In this document: positions 16,536-25,288 of the stretch, piece after piece
Layout: each line of letters begins with the position of its first letter
How positions within the stretch are numbered: position 1 is the first letter of the stretch
From: Pseudomonadota bacterium
GTDB taxonomy: Bacteria; Bdellovibrionota; UBA2428
Reading direction: 5' to 3'
NCBI GenBank assembly: GCA_018001635.1
Contig: JAGNHS010000014.1
Coordinates: 1-54,919 of the forward strand
DNA: 54,919 nucleotides
Notes under the pieces: model-generated
The model's input: the letters and a program-made list of their open reading frames with translations, nothing else
What the model was told of the DNA's origin: nothing
The model's database searches: none
Position numbers and translations under genes: made by a program

Positions 16536-17393
16536 ATGAAAACTTTAAACATTTTAGGTTTTGGTCTATTTTTAGCCGTAGGCTTAAGCTCATGCGGTAA
16601 AAAATTCAAAGCTACAATAGACTCCGTCTCTGATGGCAGTGGTCGAGCAACAACAACAGTCACTGGAGCTGGGACAACAACGACCACAACTAGTGGCCAA
16701 AGATATTGCACAGAACCTGTTTTAATCCCTTCTACTCCTGGCTTTAATATGGAGACTGTACTTAATAAATTTGCTCCCAATAGACCGACTCAAAACATAG
16801 ATGGTCCCGTGACTTATTGTCTTTCCTATAACCATACAACTCAAGCACTTAGCTTTCGTCTAGAATGGGAAGACGATAACGGTATAGCTAGCTACCCTAA
16901 ATCAGGATCCTTGTTTAAAGTTTTGAAAGTGAATCCTGATGCTTTAGATACTGAAATTATCATTTTAGATTCTGGTGGTTTCTTTGGAATCAAAGGTGCA
17001 TTTGATAGCGCCGATGGTAAAGTTAAAGGAAGCTTCCGCTTTGTTAACCTGCCTAATTTGGCACATATTGTTCATTGGGGATCAACTAATGAAATTACTC
17101 AGTGCCAAGCGAGTAGCTATACCGATACTAATAGTTCTCCATTGAGAGGATATTATAAGGATACAAGCAATGTGCTTCATCGTTGCTCAACCGCGTTTAA
17201 TATTCCTTTGGAAATGTGGGATTCTAACTTGAATACAATGGACATTGATTTTGGATGGCTGCAATCAAGCGTACAATATGCCAATATCATAGGCGTGACT
17301 CGCGATTATTTAGATCCGACATTAGCTGCGGCTATTGCTCCACTTAATATAGAGCAAGTTCATCTTGGCAACTTCTCTATGGATCCTCTTTAA
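16536..17393 (+). CDS. Lipoprotein of unknown function (trio member 1)
   Basis: A 285-residue lipoprotein starting at ATG 16536, chosen because it follows AGAGGGG and opens a perfect signal sequence: MKTLNILGFGLFLAVGLSSC with the lipobox cysteine followed by GKK. An upstream in-frame ATG (16491) would add 15 residues and spoil the signal. A low-complexity Thr-rich linker (about residues 40-60) follows the anchor. The remainder holds DGPVTYCLSYN and FRLEWEDDNGIASYPK, matched by similar stretches in the next gene (DGPASACLKLYG, IRIEYEDDFGIHSYN), so the two are paralogs. No enzymatic motif is visible. Confidence 0.8.
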   Translation: MKTLNILGFGLFLAVGLSSCGKKFKATIDSVSDGSGRATTTVTGAGTTTTTTSGQRYCTEPVLIPSTPGFNMETVLNKFAPNRPTQNIDGPVTYCLSYNHTTQALSFRLEWEDDNGIASYPKSGSLFKVLKVNPDALDTEIIILDSGGFFGIKGAFDSADGKVKGSFRFVNLPNLAHIVHWGSTNEITQCQASSYTDTNSSPLRGYYKDTSNVLHRCSTAFNIPLEMWDSNLNTMDIDFGWLQSSVQYANIIGVTRDYLDPTLAAAIAPLNIEQVHLGNFSMDPL

Positions 17394-17426
17394 TAGAATT
17401 TCAAAATTTTAATTGAATTCTCTTGT

Positions 17427-17456
17427 AGGACTCCTTTGGAGTCCTTTGTCGTTTTG
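17427..17456 (+). terminator. Intrinsic terminator after lipoprotein 1
   Basis: AGGACTCC and GGAGTCCT pair around a TTT loop (17427-17445), followed by TTGTCGTTTT. Confidence 0.75.
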
Positions 17457-17605
17457 AGGGAATATTTAACTCCTACAATTTCAAAAAGTTGGACTGCCTA
17501 AACTTTTTACAGCTGTTAGAGAGTTCGATAACACAATTTTTACAAAAAAATAACATGATCTAATAAGCTCTCAATATCACTCGATAAATATAAAAAATTA
17601 AAGTC

Positions 17606-17619
17606 GGCATGCTTTCTGC
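17606..17619 (+). promoter_or_regulatory. Sigma-54-like motif upstream of second lipoprotein
   Basis: GGCATGCTTTCTGC, followed by A, has GG-N10-GC spacing and is nearly identical to the site at 16488. The GC element is about 25 nt before the ATG at 17644, a plausible distance for a -12 element. Confidence 0.42.
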
Positions 17620-17643
17620 ATCTAAACGTGTGGGAGTTATGAA

Positions 17644-18405
17644 ATGAAAACCTGGCGTAATGACATGCTGTTTGTGCTGACAATGGTTCTAGTGTTAGCC
17701 CTAGCTTCAGCTTGTGGTAAGAAAAAAACTTCAACTTCGGTAGGCACGACTACACCCACTACGACAACTTCTAATCCCGCACCTACTAGCACCGAAATTC
17801 CTAATTCAGACATTCGAATTTGTTCATTGGATATTACAAATCTTTCTATCAATGCATTAGCGGCTTATATGTTTACGGGCACTGTGGAAAATATGGATGG
17901 CCCAGCAAGCGCTTGCTTAAAACTCTACGGCACCTCTAAATATTTCGATGCTGCTATACGAATTGAATATGAAGATGATTTTGGAATTCACTCATACAAC
18001 ATGGTTAAGGATTACACGATTTTCTCAGAAATTAAGAATAATGCACTACGAGTGATCTGGCTTGATAATTCAGGCTTTGTTGAACTTAAGGGCTCAAAGC
18101 AATCCAACGGAAAATATCTTACAACTATAAAATTCAGCAACCTTGCTACAACTGATGTTGCTCACACTTATAATTCAACTTTCAGCAGTGTTTATGACAA
18201 TTGTAAGAACGGTTATTACACCGTCGCTCAATGTGCGAGCTGGACTCAGCCAATCTACTCTTCGAGCTGGGGTCTTAATGGTGGTTATTACTCAGAGTCG
18301 CAAATGCTCACTCTTGTTGATCGCTATCTTGCGGGTCAATATGGGTCATCAGCTTACACTCTGGGAAGAATAGAGTTTTCTTTAAGTGATGTGGTCGTTC
18401 AATAG
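17644..18405 (+). CDS. Lipoprotein of unknown function (trio member 2)
   Basis: A 253-residue lipoprotein. The signal sequence ends in the lipobox LASAC, followed by GKKKT, and a Thr/Pro/Ser-rich linker of about 25 residues comes next. The folded part shares DGPASACLKLYG and IRIEYEDDFGIHSYN with the preceding gene. Ribosome binding site GGGAG is just upstream. The Lys-rich residues after the anchor cysteine are common to all three neighbours. Cell-surface or periplasmic location is likely; no function is recognised. Confidence 0.8.
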   Translation: MKTWRNDMLFVLTMVLVLALASACGKKKTSTSVGTTTPTTTTSNPAPTSTEIPNSDIRICSLDITNLSINALAAYMFTGTVENMDGPASACLKLYGTSKYFDAAIRIEYEDDFGIHSYNMVKDYTIFSEIKNNALRVIWLDNSGFVELKGSKQSNGKYLTTIKFSNLATTDVAHTYNSTFSSVYDNCKNGYYTVAQCASWTQPIYSSSWGLNGGYYSESQMLTLVDRYLAGQYGSSAYTLGRIEFSLSDVVVQ

Positions 18406-18415
18406 GGAGTTTTTT

Positions 18416-18934
18416 ATGAAACGCTTTAGTTTGTTTTTAATGGTTATCGCACTGGGATTGAGCTTAGGCGCTTGCGGTAAAAAGAAAAAAGGTGGTGTCG
18501 CAGCGGTTCCTAATGGATATGGAAGCGGGCAATTTTGTCAGGTTCCGGGCGGTCGCTATGATAGAACTGTTCGCGGAAACTTCGGAATGGGCGGCGCTTA
18601 TATTCAGTTAGACATCTATTCTGGTGAAGCCGGTTCGGTGGGCGCGGTGGGTTCAATCAATATTTCAAATCTTTCAGTGTTTCCATATTTCTATGGTGGT
18701 TCTGTACCTTTTAGCACTTGCGTTTCTTCAATGGGTTACACTGGATTCATTAATCGCAATACCTATTCTGGCGACGATATCAGTGTTGTGCTTCGAGGCG
18801 ATCAGGGAACTATTGTTAGCTTAGGACAACAAGGTTACAGCTCGATTCTTGCTGGAAATACCTTAACTGGAACAGTGATTCTTCAAATAGATGCATTTGG
18901 AATCATCCCACTTCCATACACTTTAGATCCTTAA
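18416..18934 (+). CDS. Lipoprotein of unknown function (trio member 3)
   Basis: A 172-residue lipoprotein starting at ATG 18416 after a GGGAG ribosome binding site. An in-frame ATG at 18386 lies inside the preceding gene and lacks a ribosome site. The signal ends in LSLGAC followed by GKKKKGG, the same anchor style as the two upstream genes. The mature part is rich in Gly, Tyr and Ser (GRYDRTVRGNFGMGGAYIQ, GSINISNLS) and probably all-beta. It is 10 nt downstream of trio member 2, so the two are cotranscribed. Confidence 0.8.
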   Translation: MKRFSLFLMVIALGLSLGACGKKKKGGVAAVPNGYGSGQFCQVPGGRYDRTVRGNFGMGGAYIQLDIYSGEAGSVGAVGSINISNLSVFPYFYGGSVPFSTCVSSMGYTGFINRNTYSGDDISVVLRGDQGTIVSLGQQGYSSILAGNTLTGTVILQIDAFGIIPLPYTLDP

Positions 18935-18976
18935 GATTGTGAGCTAAGGCGCGAGCTGCTAATAGCTGTAAGAATT

Positions 18977-19573
18977 ATGTACTTAGCGCTCTCCTTAGCT
19001 TCTTCAAAAGGCCTTTGTATAATAATCAATTCTCAATTTGAAATTCTAGCTCTCCGCGAGTGGGATGAGCGAGACACTCTTGATCACTGGAAAGTGCTTG
19101 ATAAAAGTATATTAGAAATTTTTGAAGAAGCTAAAATTCAAAGTTTTCAAATTCAAAAAATATTTTGCGTTCAAGGTCCTGGAGCTTATACCGGTTTACG
19201 AATTGCTTCTTCGTATGCTCAAGGTATGGGCATGGCACTTGGAATTGATATTATTGGCATTCCAACTTTTGATTTAAATATTAAAGGTACTTCTTTTATT
19301 ATTCCTCAAAGACATCAGCGAGCTCGCGATCTTGCTTGGGCTGATGCGAAGGCTCAGGGCTACGAGTTTTTAAAAATTGAAGACACTAATCGAGCTTCCT
19401 TGGTTGAAGTATCTGAGTCAGATACAAAATGGGGTTTTGCGGATTCAGAAAATGTTTTATGGCCAACCGCTGAGCAATTGCTTCACGCGGTTAAATTAAA
19501 TAACTCCAAAAACACTCCTTTTTCATTGTTTTATGGTTTAGGCGCTAAAGTCTTCGGCAAATATTTAACGTAG
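18977..19573 (+). CDS. tsaB: tRNA threonylcarbamoyladenosine biosynthesis protein TsaB
   Basis: A 198-residue ASKHA-fold protein, the partner of TsaD in making the t6A37 modification of ANN-decoding tRNAs. Seen are the N-terminal strand LALSLASSKGLCIII and the family signature VQGPGAYTGLRIASSYAQG (about 66-84). The usual TsaB motif is GPGSFTGLRIG. The usual Asp of the first strand (DTS) is replaced by AS, and the protein is at the short end of the family. TsaB is a non-catalytic scaffold, so this is tolerable. Its TAG stop begins palindromic copy 3. Confidence 0.85.
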   Translation: MYLALSLASSKGLCIIINSQFEILALREWDERDTLDHWKVLDKSILEIFEEAKIQSFQIQKIFCVQGPGAYTGLRIASSYAQGMGMALGIDIIGIPTFDLNIKGTSFIIPQRHQRARDLAWADAKAQGYEFLKIEDTNRASLVEVSESDTKWGFADSENVLWPTAEQLLHAVKLNNSKNTPFSLFYGLGAKVFGKYLT

Positions 19574-19709
19574 TTGTTTGTTTATTAATTAGAGAAAATA
19601 TTCATGAGGCACGGCAAGGCCCCGCCCTTCAGCCTTCGCCTTACGGCTCGGCATTGGGCACCCCGAGTGCCTCATGAATATTTTCTCTAATTAATAAACA
19701 AATAGCTAC
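19570..19709 (+). repeat. Palindromic element copy 3 (core subfamily A)
   Basis: Left arm 19570-19612 and right arm 19667-19709 are 43-nt inverted repeats with only two differences. Both differences would be G-U pairs in the plus-strand RNA. The arm starts with the TAG stop of tsaB. The core (19613-19666) matches copy 1 in reverse orientation at about 85% by eye. Core hairpin: GCC-UUC-GCC-UUAC-GGC-UC-GGC in the sense strand. Confidence 0.88.
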
Positions 19710-19743
19710 TAGATTCATTATCTGAAAGTAGGAAAAAAATAAT

Positions 19744-19894
19744 GCTTTCCTGGCCTGGTATAAAAACGTTAATTACAAAGTAACTAATTACGGGTGTATT
19801 AATGACGGAAATACGGGGCTTTCCTGACCTGGCGTACTAACGATGTTTACAAAATTTGCAAAGATGGGCGTCCAGGGAAAGTCCCGAATTTCCG
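19744..19894. repeat. Second structured repeat region after tsaB and the gld operon
   Basis: A direct repeat (GCTTTCCTGGCCTGG at 19744, GCTTTCCTGACCTGG at 19818) overlaps an imperfect inverted repeat of about 21 bp. Its left arm is 19806-19826 (CGGAAATACGGGGCTTTCC) and its right arm 19873-19894, around a 46-nt loop. It is 20 nt beyond the stop of the minus-strand gene at 19915. It may be a terminator/3'UTR structure or a decayed element; it does not share the core of copies 1-4. Confidence 0.6.
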
Positions 19895-19914
19895 CAATGG
19901 ATATAGCTAAATTA

Positions 19915-20688
19915 TTAAGTGCTGATCATCGACCCGAGCGATCCTACAAAAATTAAGACCATTAAAAAAATGGCGAGTACAAAGATGCTCCAAATTAACA
20001 AATTTAATCCGTAGCTTGCCAAAAAGACTCTTGGATAAGATTCGTTCGAAAGAACTTTTAATGCATTTAAATAATAAAAAATTGGAAGAACAGCGGCTAG
20101 AGTGGAGCCTAAAAATGGAAGTATTGAAAACCCTATAAAGGATTTTGCATAAAGTCCGGAAATAAATATTCCTTTAAAGCTAATTTTGTTTTCTGGAACT
20201 CCGAAAAGTTTTAATCCCCACTGACTCACCCAAACAAAACCTAAAAGAGATACGAGTGCCAAAATGGGTGCGCTGAATATTCCTGCTTGTTGAAAAAACA
20301 ACATGATGAAGGCTGCTTTGTCTTTTAATGGACCAAGATCAGGTCCGATCATCGATAAAACAGAATCCTTTGTAGACGAGCCAAGAACTCCATCAAAACT
20401 ATGTTCGACGTTATCCCAAGCGCTCGTTGAAGAATGAAAAGAGGCTAACCAATGAAAAAAGAAAAAACTTATAAAGGCTTTGGTCCAAACCCAGCTGCCC
20501 AGCTCTAATTCAGAAGAGGCGCCTTTAAATGCGGAAAAAAACAAAGAGGGTTTTTTAAAAAGAGTTTTTAAATCCTCTATTGGGGTGCTTTCACTAATGT
20601 CATAGTAGTCATCATTATCCACGGGCCCAGGTTTATCTTTTTGATTGGAAGAATCACCTTTCGGGCCGTGGATATAAATGTCGTCCAT
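19915..20688 (-). CDS. Yip1-like multi-pass membrane protein
   Basis: A 257-residue protein with an acidic, disordered N-terminus (about 1-45) and then five or so hydrophobic segments, the last at LLIWSIFVLAIFLMVLIFV. Length and layout fit the Yip1-domain family of bacterial membrane proteins. The segment FKGIFISGLYAKSFIGFSILPFLG resembles that family's Gly-rich helices. Its start codon overlaps the stop of the GldG-like gene (TAATG), so it is the last gene of the ABC operon and may assist or be inserted with that complex (inference). Confidence 0.6.
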   Translation of the reverse strand: MDDIYIHGPKGDSSNQKDKPGPVDNDDYYDISESTPIEDLKTLFKKPSLFFSAFKGASSELELGSWVWTKAFISFFFFHWLASFHSSTSAWDNVEHSFDGVLGSSTKDSVLSMIGPDLGPLKDKAAFIMLFFQQAGIFSAPILALVSLLGFVWVSQWGLKLFGVPENKISFKGIFISGLYAKSFIGFSILPFLGSTLAAVLPIFYYLNALKVLSNESYPRVFLASYGLNLLIWSIFVLAIFLMVLIFVGSLGSMIST

Positions 20689-22370
20689 TAAGAGGCTCTT
20701 CGACGTCTAGTAGCCCAAACACCTAAGACAATAAACATACAAGCGGCTAATACTATGTAGCCGCGCACTTGATAAATATTTTTTTCAGTTAATTCAAGAC
20801 GGGCGTCTTTATTGTCGCGAGGTCGAATGCCCATAACGTCGTTATCTTCTAATAGGTAATTCACAGAGCTTAGCAATAAATCCATATTGGCAAATTGCTG
20901 AACGATAGCGTTCATGGCGAAGTGATGGTTACCAAAAAGAATAATTCTAACGCCTGGCTTCGCTGGGTTTTCAGCTGCTGGAGTTTGCCCTGCTACAGGT
21001 GTTGCAGGCGGAGTGATGGTGGGCGCATTTTCAGCGTAAGCACTTGGGAATAAGCTAAAGCTGGAATTTGATCCATGTTCATCATTAGACTCTGCTGCGG
21101 CTTTCTTTTTATTTTTATCTTCTATAAGAACACCAATAGCGAGGGGCCCTTGTTGATCTCCAGCCTTTTTGCCAATTCCACCACGAAGATTACTCAAATC
21201 TCCATTTTTTGAATAACTGACAGATTCAGATGATACAAAACTTCTCACTTCAATATTGGGGTTTTGAGATTGAGTGGGCATTTTTACAGAGCTGGCAAAG
21301 GTGAAAAATACGGGCTGGCTAAAGGATTTAACAATATCCACTCCAGAAGAATAATTCTTGGTGAGAACACCTAGAGGAGGTTGTTGCACTCTAGGATCAA
21401 TCACCACGTCTTTATTGATGCTCACGCCATAATTTTCAAAGAGTTTACTCCAAGAAGCGGGAGTTCCAATTCCAAAAAGTGCCAATGTAGGGCCACCTTT
21501 TTCGATATAAGCTTTGAGCATTTTGACTTCTTTTTCTACGGCTTCGCTTTGTGGACCAGGGATGATGAGAGCTTCACAATAGGCGGGAACTTCTTCGAGC
21601 GCTGCTAAAATTAAATCTCGAACCTCATAAGAGGAATTGGCCAGCGCATCTTTGAAAAATGAAAGTCCTTCAGCCTCTGTATTGTGAACATCGAGTTCTT
21701 TATGGCCACTGGTGATACAAACAGTTTTTTTACTTCCTTTAATAACTTGAATAACGGCATTGGTGAGTTGCTCTTCGGCCTTTGAATCTGAGAAATTCTC
21801 AATACGAGTTTCGCGTCCAGAAGATGATTTTACGACTAATACGTTGTTTCGAGTTATTTTTGATTTTTGTGCGCCGGCAGGATCGGATATGGGATTTTTT
21901 ATAATCACTTCAACTTTGCCATGAGAGGCTTCTTTATAATTATTTAAAAAACGGTCCATGTCTAAACTGCCCGACATTTGCTTAATGGAAGTGGTCCAAA
22001 CTTCAACGCTCACTTTTTCTTTGAGACCTTTGAGCACTTTTTGACTTTGATCGCTGAGTGAATGAATTTTGTTGGCCGTTAAGTCCCAAGTTTTATTGTT
22101 AGATGAGGCTAGCCAATTTACAACGCCAACAATGAGAATCAAACCTACGCCAGTGAATACAAGGCCTAGGGCGAATTGAGTGCTTCGCTTTTTAAGCCAT
22201 AAGCGAACTTTGTCGAGACTTAAAACACACCAGAGTGCGGCGCTGGCCAAAAATAAAGACCAGCAAGAATAGAAAACCCAGTCTAATAACCAAAGGTCTC
22301 TAACAAAGTGAGAAAGAATAATGATTAAGAAAATACTTAGTATAAAAGCATTAGCGGCATACTTACGCAT
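20688..22370 (-). CDS. GldG-type ABC auxiliary protein
   Basis: A 560-residue protein with two N-terminal transmembrane helices, a large periplasmic region and a final helix (VRGYIVLAACMFIVLGVW) before a basic tail. The region with WDLTANKIHSLSDQSQKVLKGL and VSVEVWTT is the hallmark of the GldG/ABC_transp_aux family. A Pro/Ala/Ser-rich stretch (about 410-450) looks disordered. In Bacteroidetes GldG works with GldA and GldF in gliding and secretion; in other phyla the three-gene system is widespread and its role is unclear. It sits directly after the permease gene. Confidence 0.87.
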   Translation of the reverse strand: MRKYAANAFILSIFLIIILSHFVRDLWLLDWVFYSCWSLFLASAALWCVLSLDKVRLWLKKRSTQFALGLVFTGVGLILIVGVVNWLASSNNKTWDLTANKIHSLSDQSQKVLKGLKEKVSVEVWTTSIKQMSGSLDMDRFLNNYKEASHGKVEVIIKNPISDPAGAQKSKITRNNVLVVKSSSGRETRIENFSDSKAEEQLTNAVIQVIKGSKKTVCITSGHKELDVHNTEAEGLSFFKDALANSSYEVRDLILAALEEVPAYCEALIIPGPQSEAVEKEVKMLKAYIEKGGPTLALFGIGTPASWSKLFENYGVSINKDVVIDPRVQQPPLGVLTKNYSSGVDIVKSFSQPVFFTFASSVKMPTQSQNPNIEVRSFVSSESVSYSKNGDLSNLRGGIGKKAGDQQGPLAIGVLIEDKNKKKAAAESNDEHGSNSSFSLFPSAYAENAPTITPPATPVAGQTPAAENPAKPGVRIILFGNHHFAMNAIVQQFANMDLLLSSVNYLLEDNDVMGIRPRDNKDARLELTEKNIYQVRGYIVLAACMFIVLGVWATRRRRAS

Positions 22371-22374
22371 AAAA

Positions 22375-23166
22375 TTACGACCTCCAAGAACGACTTTCGA
22401 GTGAACGGTTAGTTAAAAATAAAAACACAAAAATTATGGTCACCATGTAAACAACGGATCTCAGTTCTATACTACCTTTAAGAAAGTTGGTGAGATGCTC
22501 GTTGAAGCAGAGGTGTTTGACCGCTTCTTGTAGAGGGCCCGGACCCATTCCTTGAGCAGCAATGCAAAACAATATTCCAAAAGTGAAATTTGTAACAAAA
22601 GTGAGAACTAAAGCAATCAACACACTTTCAGTGACACTCGACCAAAATAATCCGATAGAGACATAACCTAAGCCAGTTAAAATTAAACCAACATAAGTGC
22701 TCACTATAATTCCCATATCGGGGCCTCCGCCCGGTCCACCCGCGCTATAGAGTATGAGAAAGAATGGAAATATGAGAGTGAGTCCTAATTTGATAAGCAA
22801 CACAGTGCTTGCGGCTTTAAACTTTGAAATCACAAGCTCCCAAGTTCTTATGGGGGAAGTCATTAAAAGCACTAATGTGTTTTGACGACTTTCTTCGGTG
22901 AATAATCTGAAAGTGAATAATGGCAAAATCATCATGATAATGAAATGCATATTGGCATAGAAGGCTTCAGCCAATCGATCGATGGTGATGGCAGGTGCCA
23001 TTCCAAACTGACTTCGTTGTGTGTAAACCATATAAGTTTGAAGAAAGAATAAAAACATAAAACCCATCAGCAACGTGAAGAGGCCAATGAAGACGTAGGC
23101 TAGGGGTGTGTAGAAGTATCCTTTGATTTCTTTTTTCCAAATGGTCATAACGTTTCTAACAAACAT
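22375..23166 (-). CDS. GldF-type ABC-2 permease
   Basis: A 263-residue ABC-2 family permease with six predicted helices. Family features are the N-terminal IWKKEIKGYFYTPLAYVFIGLF, a periplasmic loop, MILPLFTFRLFTEE with its conserved Arg and Glu residues, and LLMTSPIRTWELVISKF (the coupling region). It lies between the ATPase and GldG-like genes with gaps of 11 and 4 nt, so the three form one transporter. The substrate is not known. Confidence 0.9.
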   Translation of the reverse strand: MFVRNVMTIWKKEIKGYFYTPLAYVFIGLFTLLMGFMFLFFLQTYMVYTQRSQFGMAPAITIDRLAEAFYANMHFIIMMILPLFTFRLFTEESRQNTLVLLMTSPIRTWELVISKFKAASTVLLIKLGLTLIFPFFLILYSAGGPGGGPDMGIIVSTYVGLILTGLGYVSIGLFWSSVTESVLIALVLTFVTNFTFGILFCIAAQGMGPGPLQEAVKHLCFNEHLTNFLKGSIELRSVVYMVTIIFVFLFLTNRSLESRSWRS

Positions 23167-23177
23167 GCTGATGCTCC

Positions 23178-23903
23178 TTAAGCTTGATGACTATCTTGAG
23201 AGATAATTTTTAAATAAGCTTGTTCTAAGTTACCGCCACTGCCTTGAGTGAGTTCGTTCACGCTTCCGTTGGCGAGCACTCGTCCTCTGTTGATGAGCAC
23301 TACGCGATCGCAAGTCATCATCACTTCGGGGAGAATGTGAGTGGAAAGTATAACAGTGTGAGTTTTGGCTAAATTTTTAATGAGGTTTCTAATTTCCACG
23401 ATTTGAACCGGATCGAGTCCAACAGTGGGTTCATCGAGAATAACCACTTCGGGATCGTGCACTATGGCCTGGGCAATGCCCACGCGTTGTCGATAACCTT
23501 TGGATAAGTTTCGTATGACGGATTGAGCGCGATCGTCCAATCCACAATGGCTGAGCACATAATGAACTCGCTCGGGAATTTTAGCGTTTGGCAATTGTTT
23601 GAGTTGCGCTACAAATTCTAAATATTCTTTAACTCTCATATCGAGGTAAAGCGGAGGATTTTCTGGGAGATAACCCACGCGCTTTTTAATTTCCATGGGA
23701 TCTTCAAAAACATCAAAGCCTGCAACTTTTGCCGAACCTGATGAAGCTGGCATAAAAGCACTGAGTATTTTCATGGTGGTAGATTTGCCCGCACCGTTGG
23801 GTCCTAATAGGCCAAGTATTTCACCTTTTTCGACCTTGAAGCTGATGCCATGCAGCGCCGCAAAATCGCCATATTTTTTTTCGAGATTTGTAACTTCGAT
23901 CAT
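23178..23903 (-). CDS. GldA-type ABC transporter ATP-binding protein
   Basis: A 241-residue ATPase that would power the permease encoded next to it. Walker A GPNGAGKST (about 35-43), Q-loop GYLPENPPLY, signature LSKGYRQR, Walker B VVILDEPTVGLDP and switch His in LSTHILPE are all intact. Length is somewhat short of the 300-residue ABC-2 ATPases because the C-terminal regulatory extension is missing. It is the first gene of the four-gene operon ending at 19915. Upstream is AT-rich DNA shared with the divergent HDOD gene. Confidence 0.94.
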   Translation of the reverse strand: MIEVTNLEKKYGDFAALHGISFKVEKGEILGLLGPNGAGKSTTMKILSAFMPASSGSAKVAGFDVFEDPMEIKKRVGYLPENPPLYLDMRVKEYLEFVAQLKQLPNAKIPERVHYVLSHCGLDDRAQSVIRNLSKGYRQRVGIAQAIVHDPEVVILDEPTVGLDPVQIVEIRNLIKNLAKTHTVILSTHILPEVMMTCDRVVLINRGRVLANGSVNELTQGSGGNLEQAYLKIISQDSHQA

Positions 23904-24010
23904 GCGATGAACCTCCTATGATGTGCAAGATGGAGTTTCATTCTCTGCACTAACAAAGTCAAGGGCTTGGCTCCCGATTTTGACTTATCCTGCTACAATG
24001 GGAAGAGCCT

Positions 24011-25288
24011 ATGGCAATTGATCTTTTTGATTTCTATAAACGCTGTCTTTTGCCACTAACGCCGCATCCTGCCGTTACCAAAATTCTCAAATACGTAATG
24101 AGTGGCGGTGAAACTACAGACGATTTTGCAGAAGTTCTCCATTTCGATCCTGAATTACAGCATTGGGCACGAGTTACGGTGCAGAGAATGGGTAAGGGTG
24201 CCACAAAAATTGAGCAAGTGATTACTCTTTTGGGCCAAGATCGTATTCGAGATATGGTCTTGGGACGTTACATAGAAAGAGCTTTTGTAAAAGCAGAAAA
24301 ATCGTTAGTCGCTCAAGCGGCTTCAGACGCTAAGTCAGCGGCCCCAGGTGACGAGGCTGGCGATAAGGGTGCCGCTAAACCGGGAGGCACTTTAAGACAT
24401 GCTGCTAAAAATAGTGAAGATAAAAAAGCAGCTAAAAGTGATGCTAAAGAAGCTGTAGAATCTCCTCTCAACACTCTTCCTCCAGAGCTACCCTCGCCCA
24501 CGTCGACGAGTGATTCGGCCTCTGAAATTATTCCCGATGTGATGGGTTACAAAAATTATTTAAGCTTTGCTATTCGCGCTGAAAATGTTGCCACCGAAAT
24601 TAGAAATTCCTATCCCGGCCAAGCCTTTGCTGGGGGAGTGCTTTTTGATTATGTGAGAGAATTTTTACAAAGTTTGCCTGATATACAAAAGCTTAGTGAT
24701 GAACGATTGAAGAACATTCCTCAATATGTAGGTAATATTTTTGAAGACGGACTTCGCTGTGGAATAGCGGCGAATTCACTCATGTCTAAAATTGTGATTC
24801 GCCATCAAAAAACAATCTTTGTAACAGCACTCTGTCACAATATTGGTAAAGCCTTATTGTTGGCTTATGACCCCCTGAAATTTGAAAGTGCCTTTATTAA
24901 ATCAACAGGCTCGGATGCGGCACATAGGGTAGATTCAACGGATGCAGAAGAAGAACTTTTTGATTTTGATCATGCTCAAGCAGGATCTTTGTTTTTTCGT
25001 CGCTTGAGTTTTTTTGAAGATATAGAGATGTCGATCGATTTCCATCATCATCCTCATTTGCTACGATTTTCAGATCCTAACTTGTTTGCTCTAACGTGTG
25101 CTTTAAGATTAAGCGGAGCTTTAGTGAAGATCTATGAAAAGAATAGAGCCAGAAATCCTAAGATCGACATGATTCCCGATGCTCGACTTAAACTCACTGA
25201 AGATTTTAAATTTTTAAAATTAAGTGAAAAAGACTGGGGCTCAGTTAAGGCGGATTATTATCAAAAACTCATTAAAGCAGGGCTTTAA
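24011..25288 (+). CDS. HDOD domain protein with low-complexity insert
   Basis: A 425-residue protein with an HDOD domain split by an insert. Residues 1-95 hold PAVTKILKYVMSGGETTDDFAEVLHFDPELQHWA and VITLLGQDRIRDMVLG, the usual helical start. Residues about 97-180 are Ala/Lys/Ser/Pro-rich and probably disordered. The rest (YLSFAIRAENVA, VTALCHNIGKALLLAY, AGSLFFRRLSFFEDI, FHHHP) completes the domain. HDOD proteins are signalling or regulatory helical proteins related to HD hydrolases but usually without catalytic activity. Its stop codon overlaps the convergent gene's stop. Confidence 0.82.
   Translation: MAIDLFDFYKRCLLPLTPHPAVTKILKYVMSGGETTDDFAEVLHFDPELQHWARVTVQRMGKGATKIEQVITLLGQDRIRDMVLGRYIERAFVKAEKSLVAQAASDAKSAAPGDEAGDKGAAKPGGTLRHAAKNSEDKKAAKSDAKEAVESPLNTLPPELPSPTSTSDSASEIIPDVMGYKNYLSFAIRAENVATEIRNSYPGQAFAGGVLFDYVREFLQSLPDIQKLSDERLKNIPQYVGNIFEDGLRCGIAANSLMSKIVIRHQKTIFVTALCHNIGKALLLAYDPLKFESAFIKSTGSDAAHRVDSTDAEEELFDFDHAQAGSLFFRRLSFFEDIEMSIDFHHHPHLLRFSDPNLFALTCALRLSGALVKIYEKNRARNPKIDMIPDARLKLTEDFKFLKLSEKDWGSVKADYYQKLIKAGL

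Noticed and set aside
19570..19709. CRISPR repeat
   Set aside because: A single palindromic unit with no regularly spaced copies.
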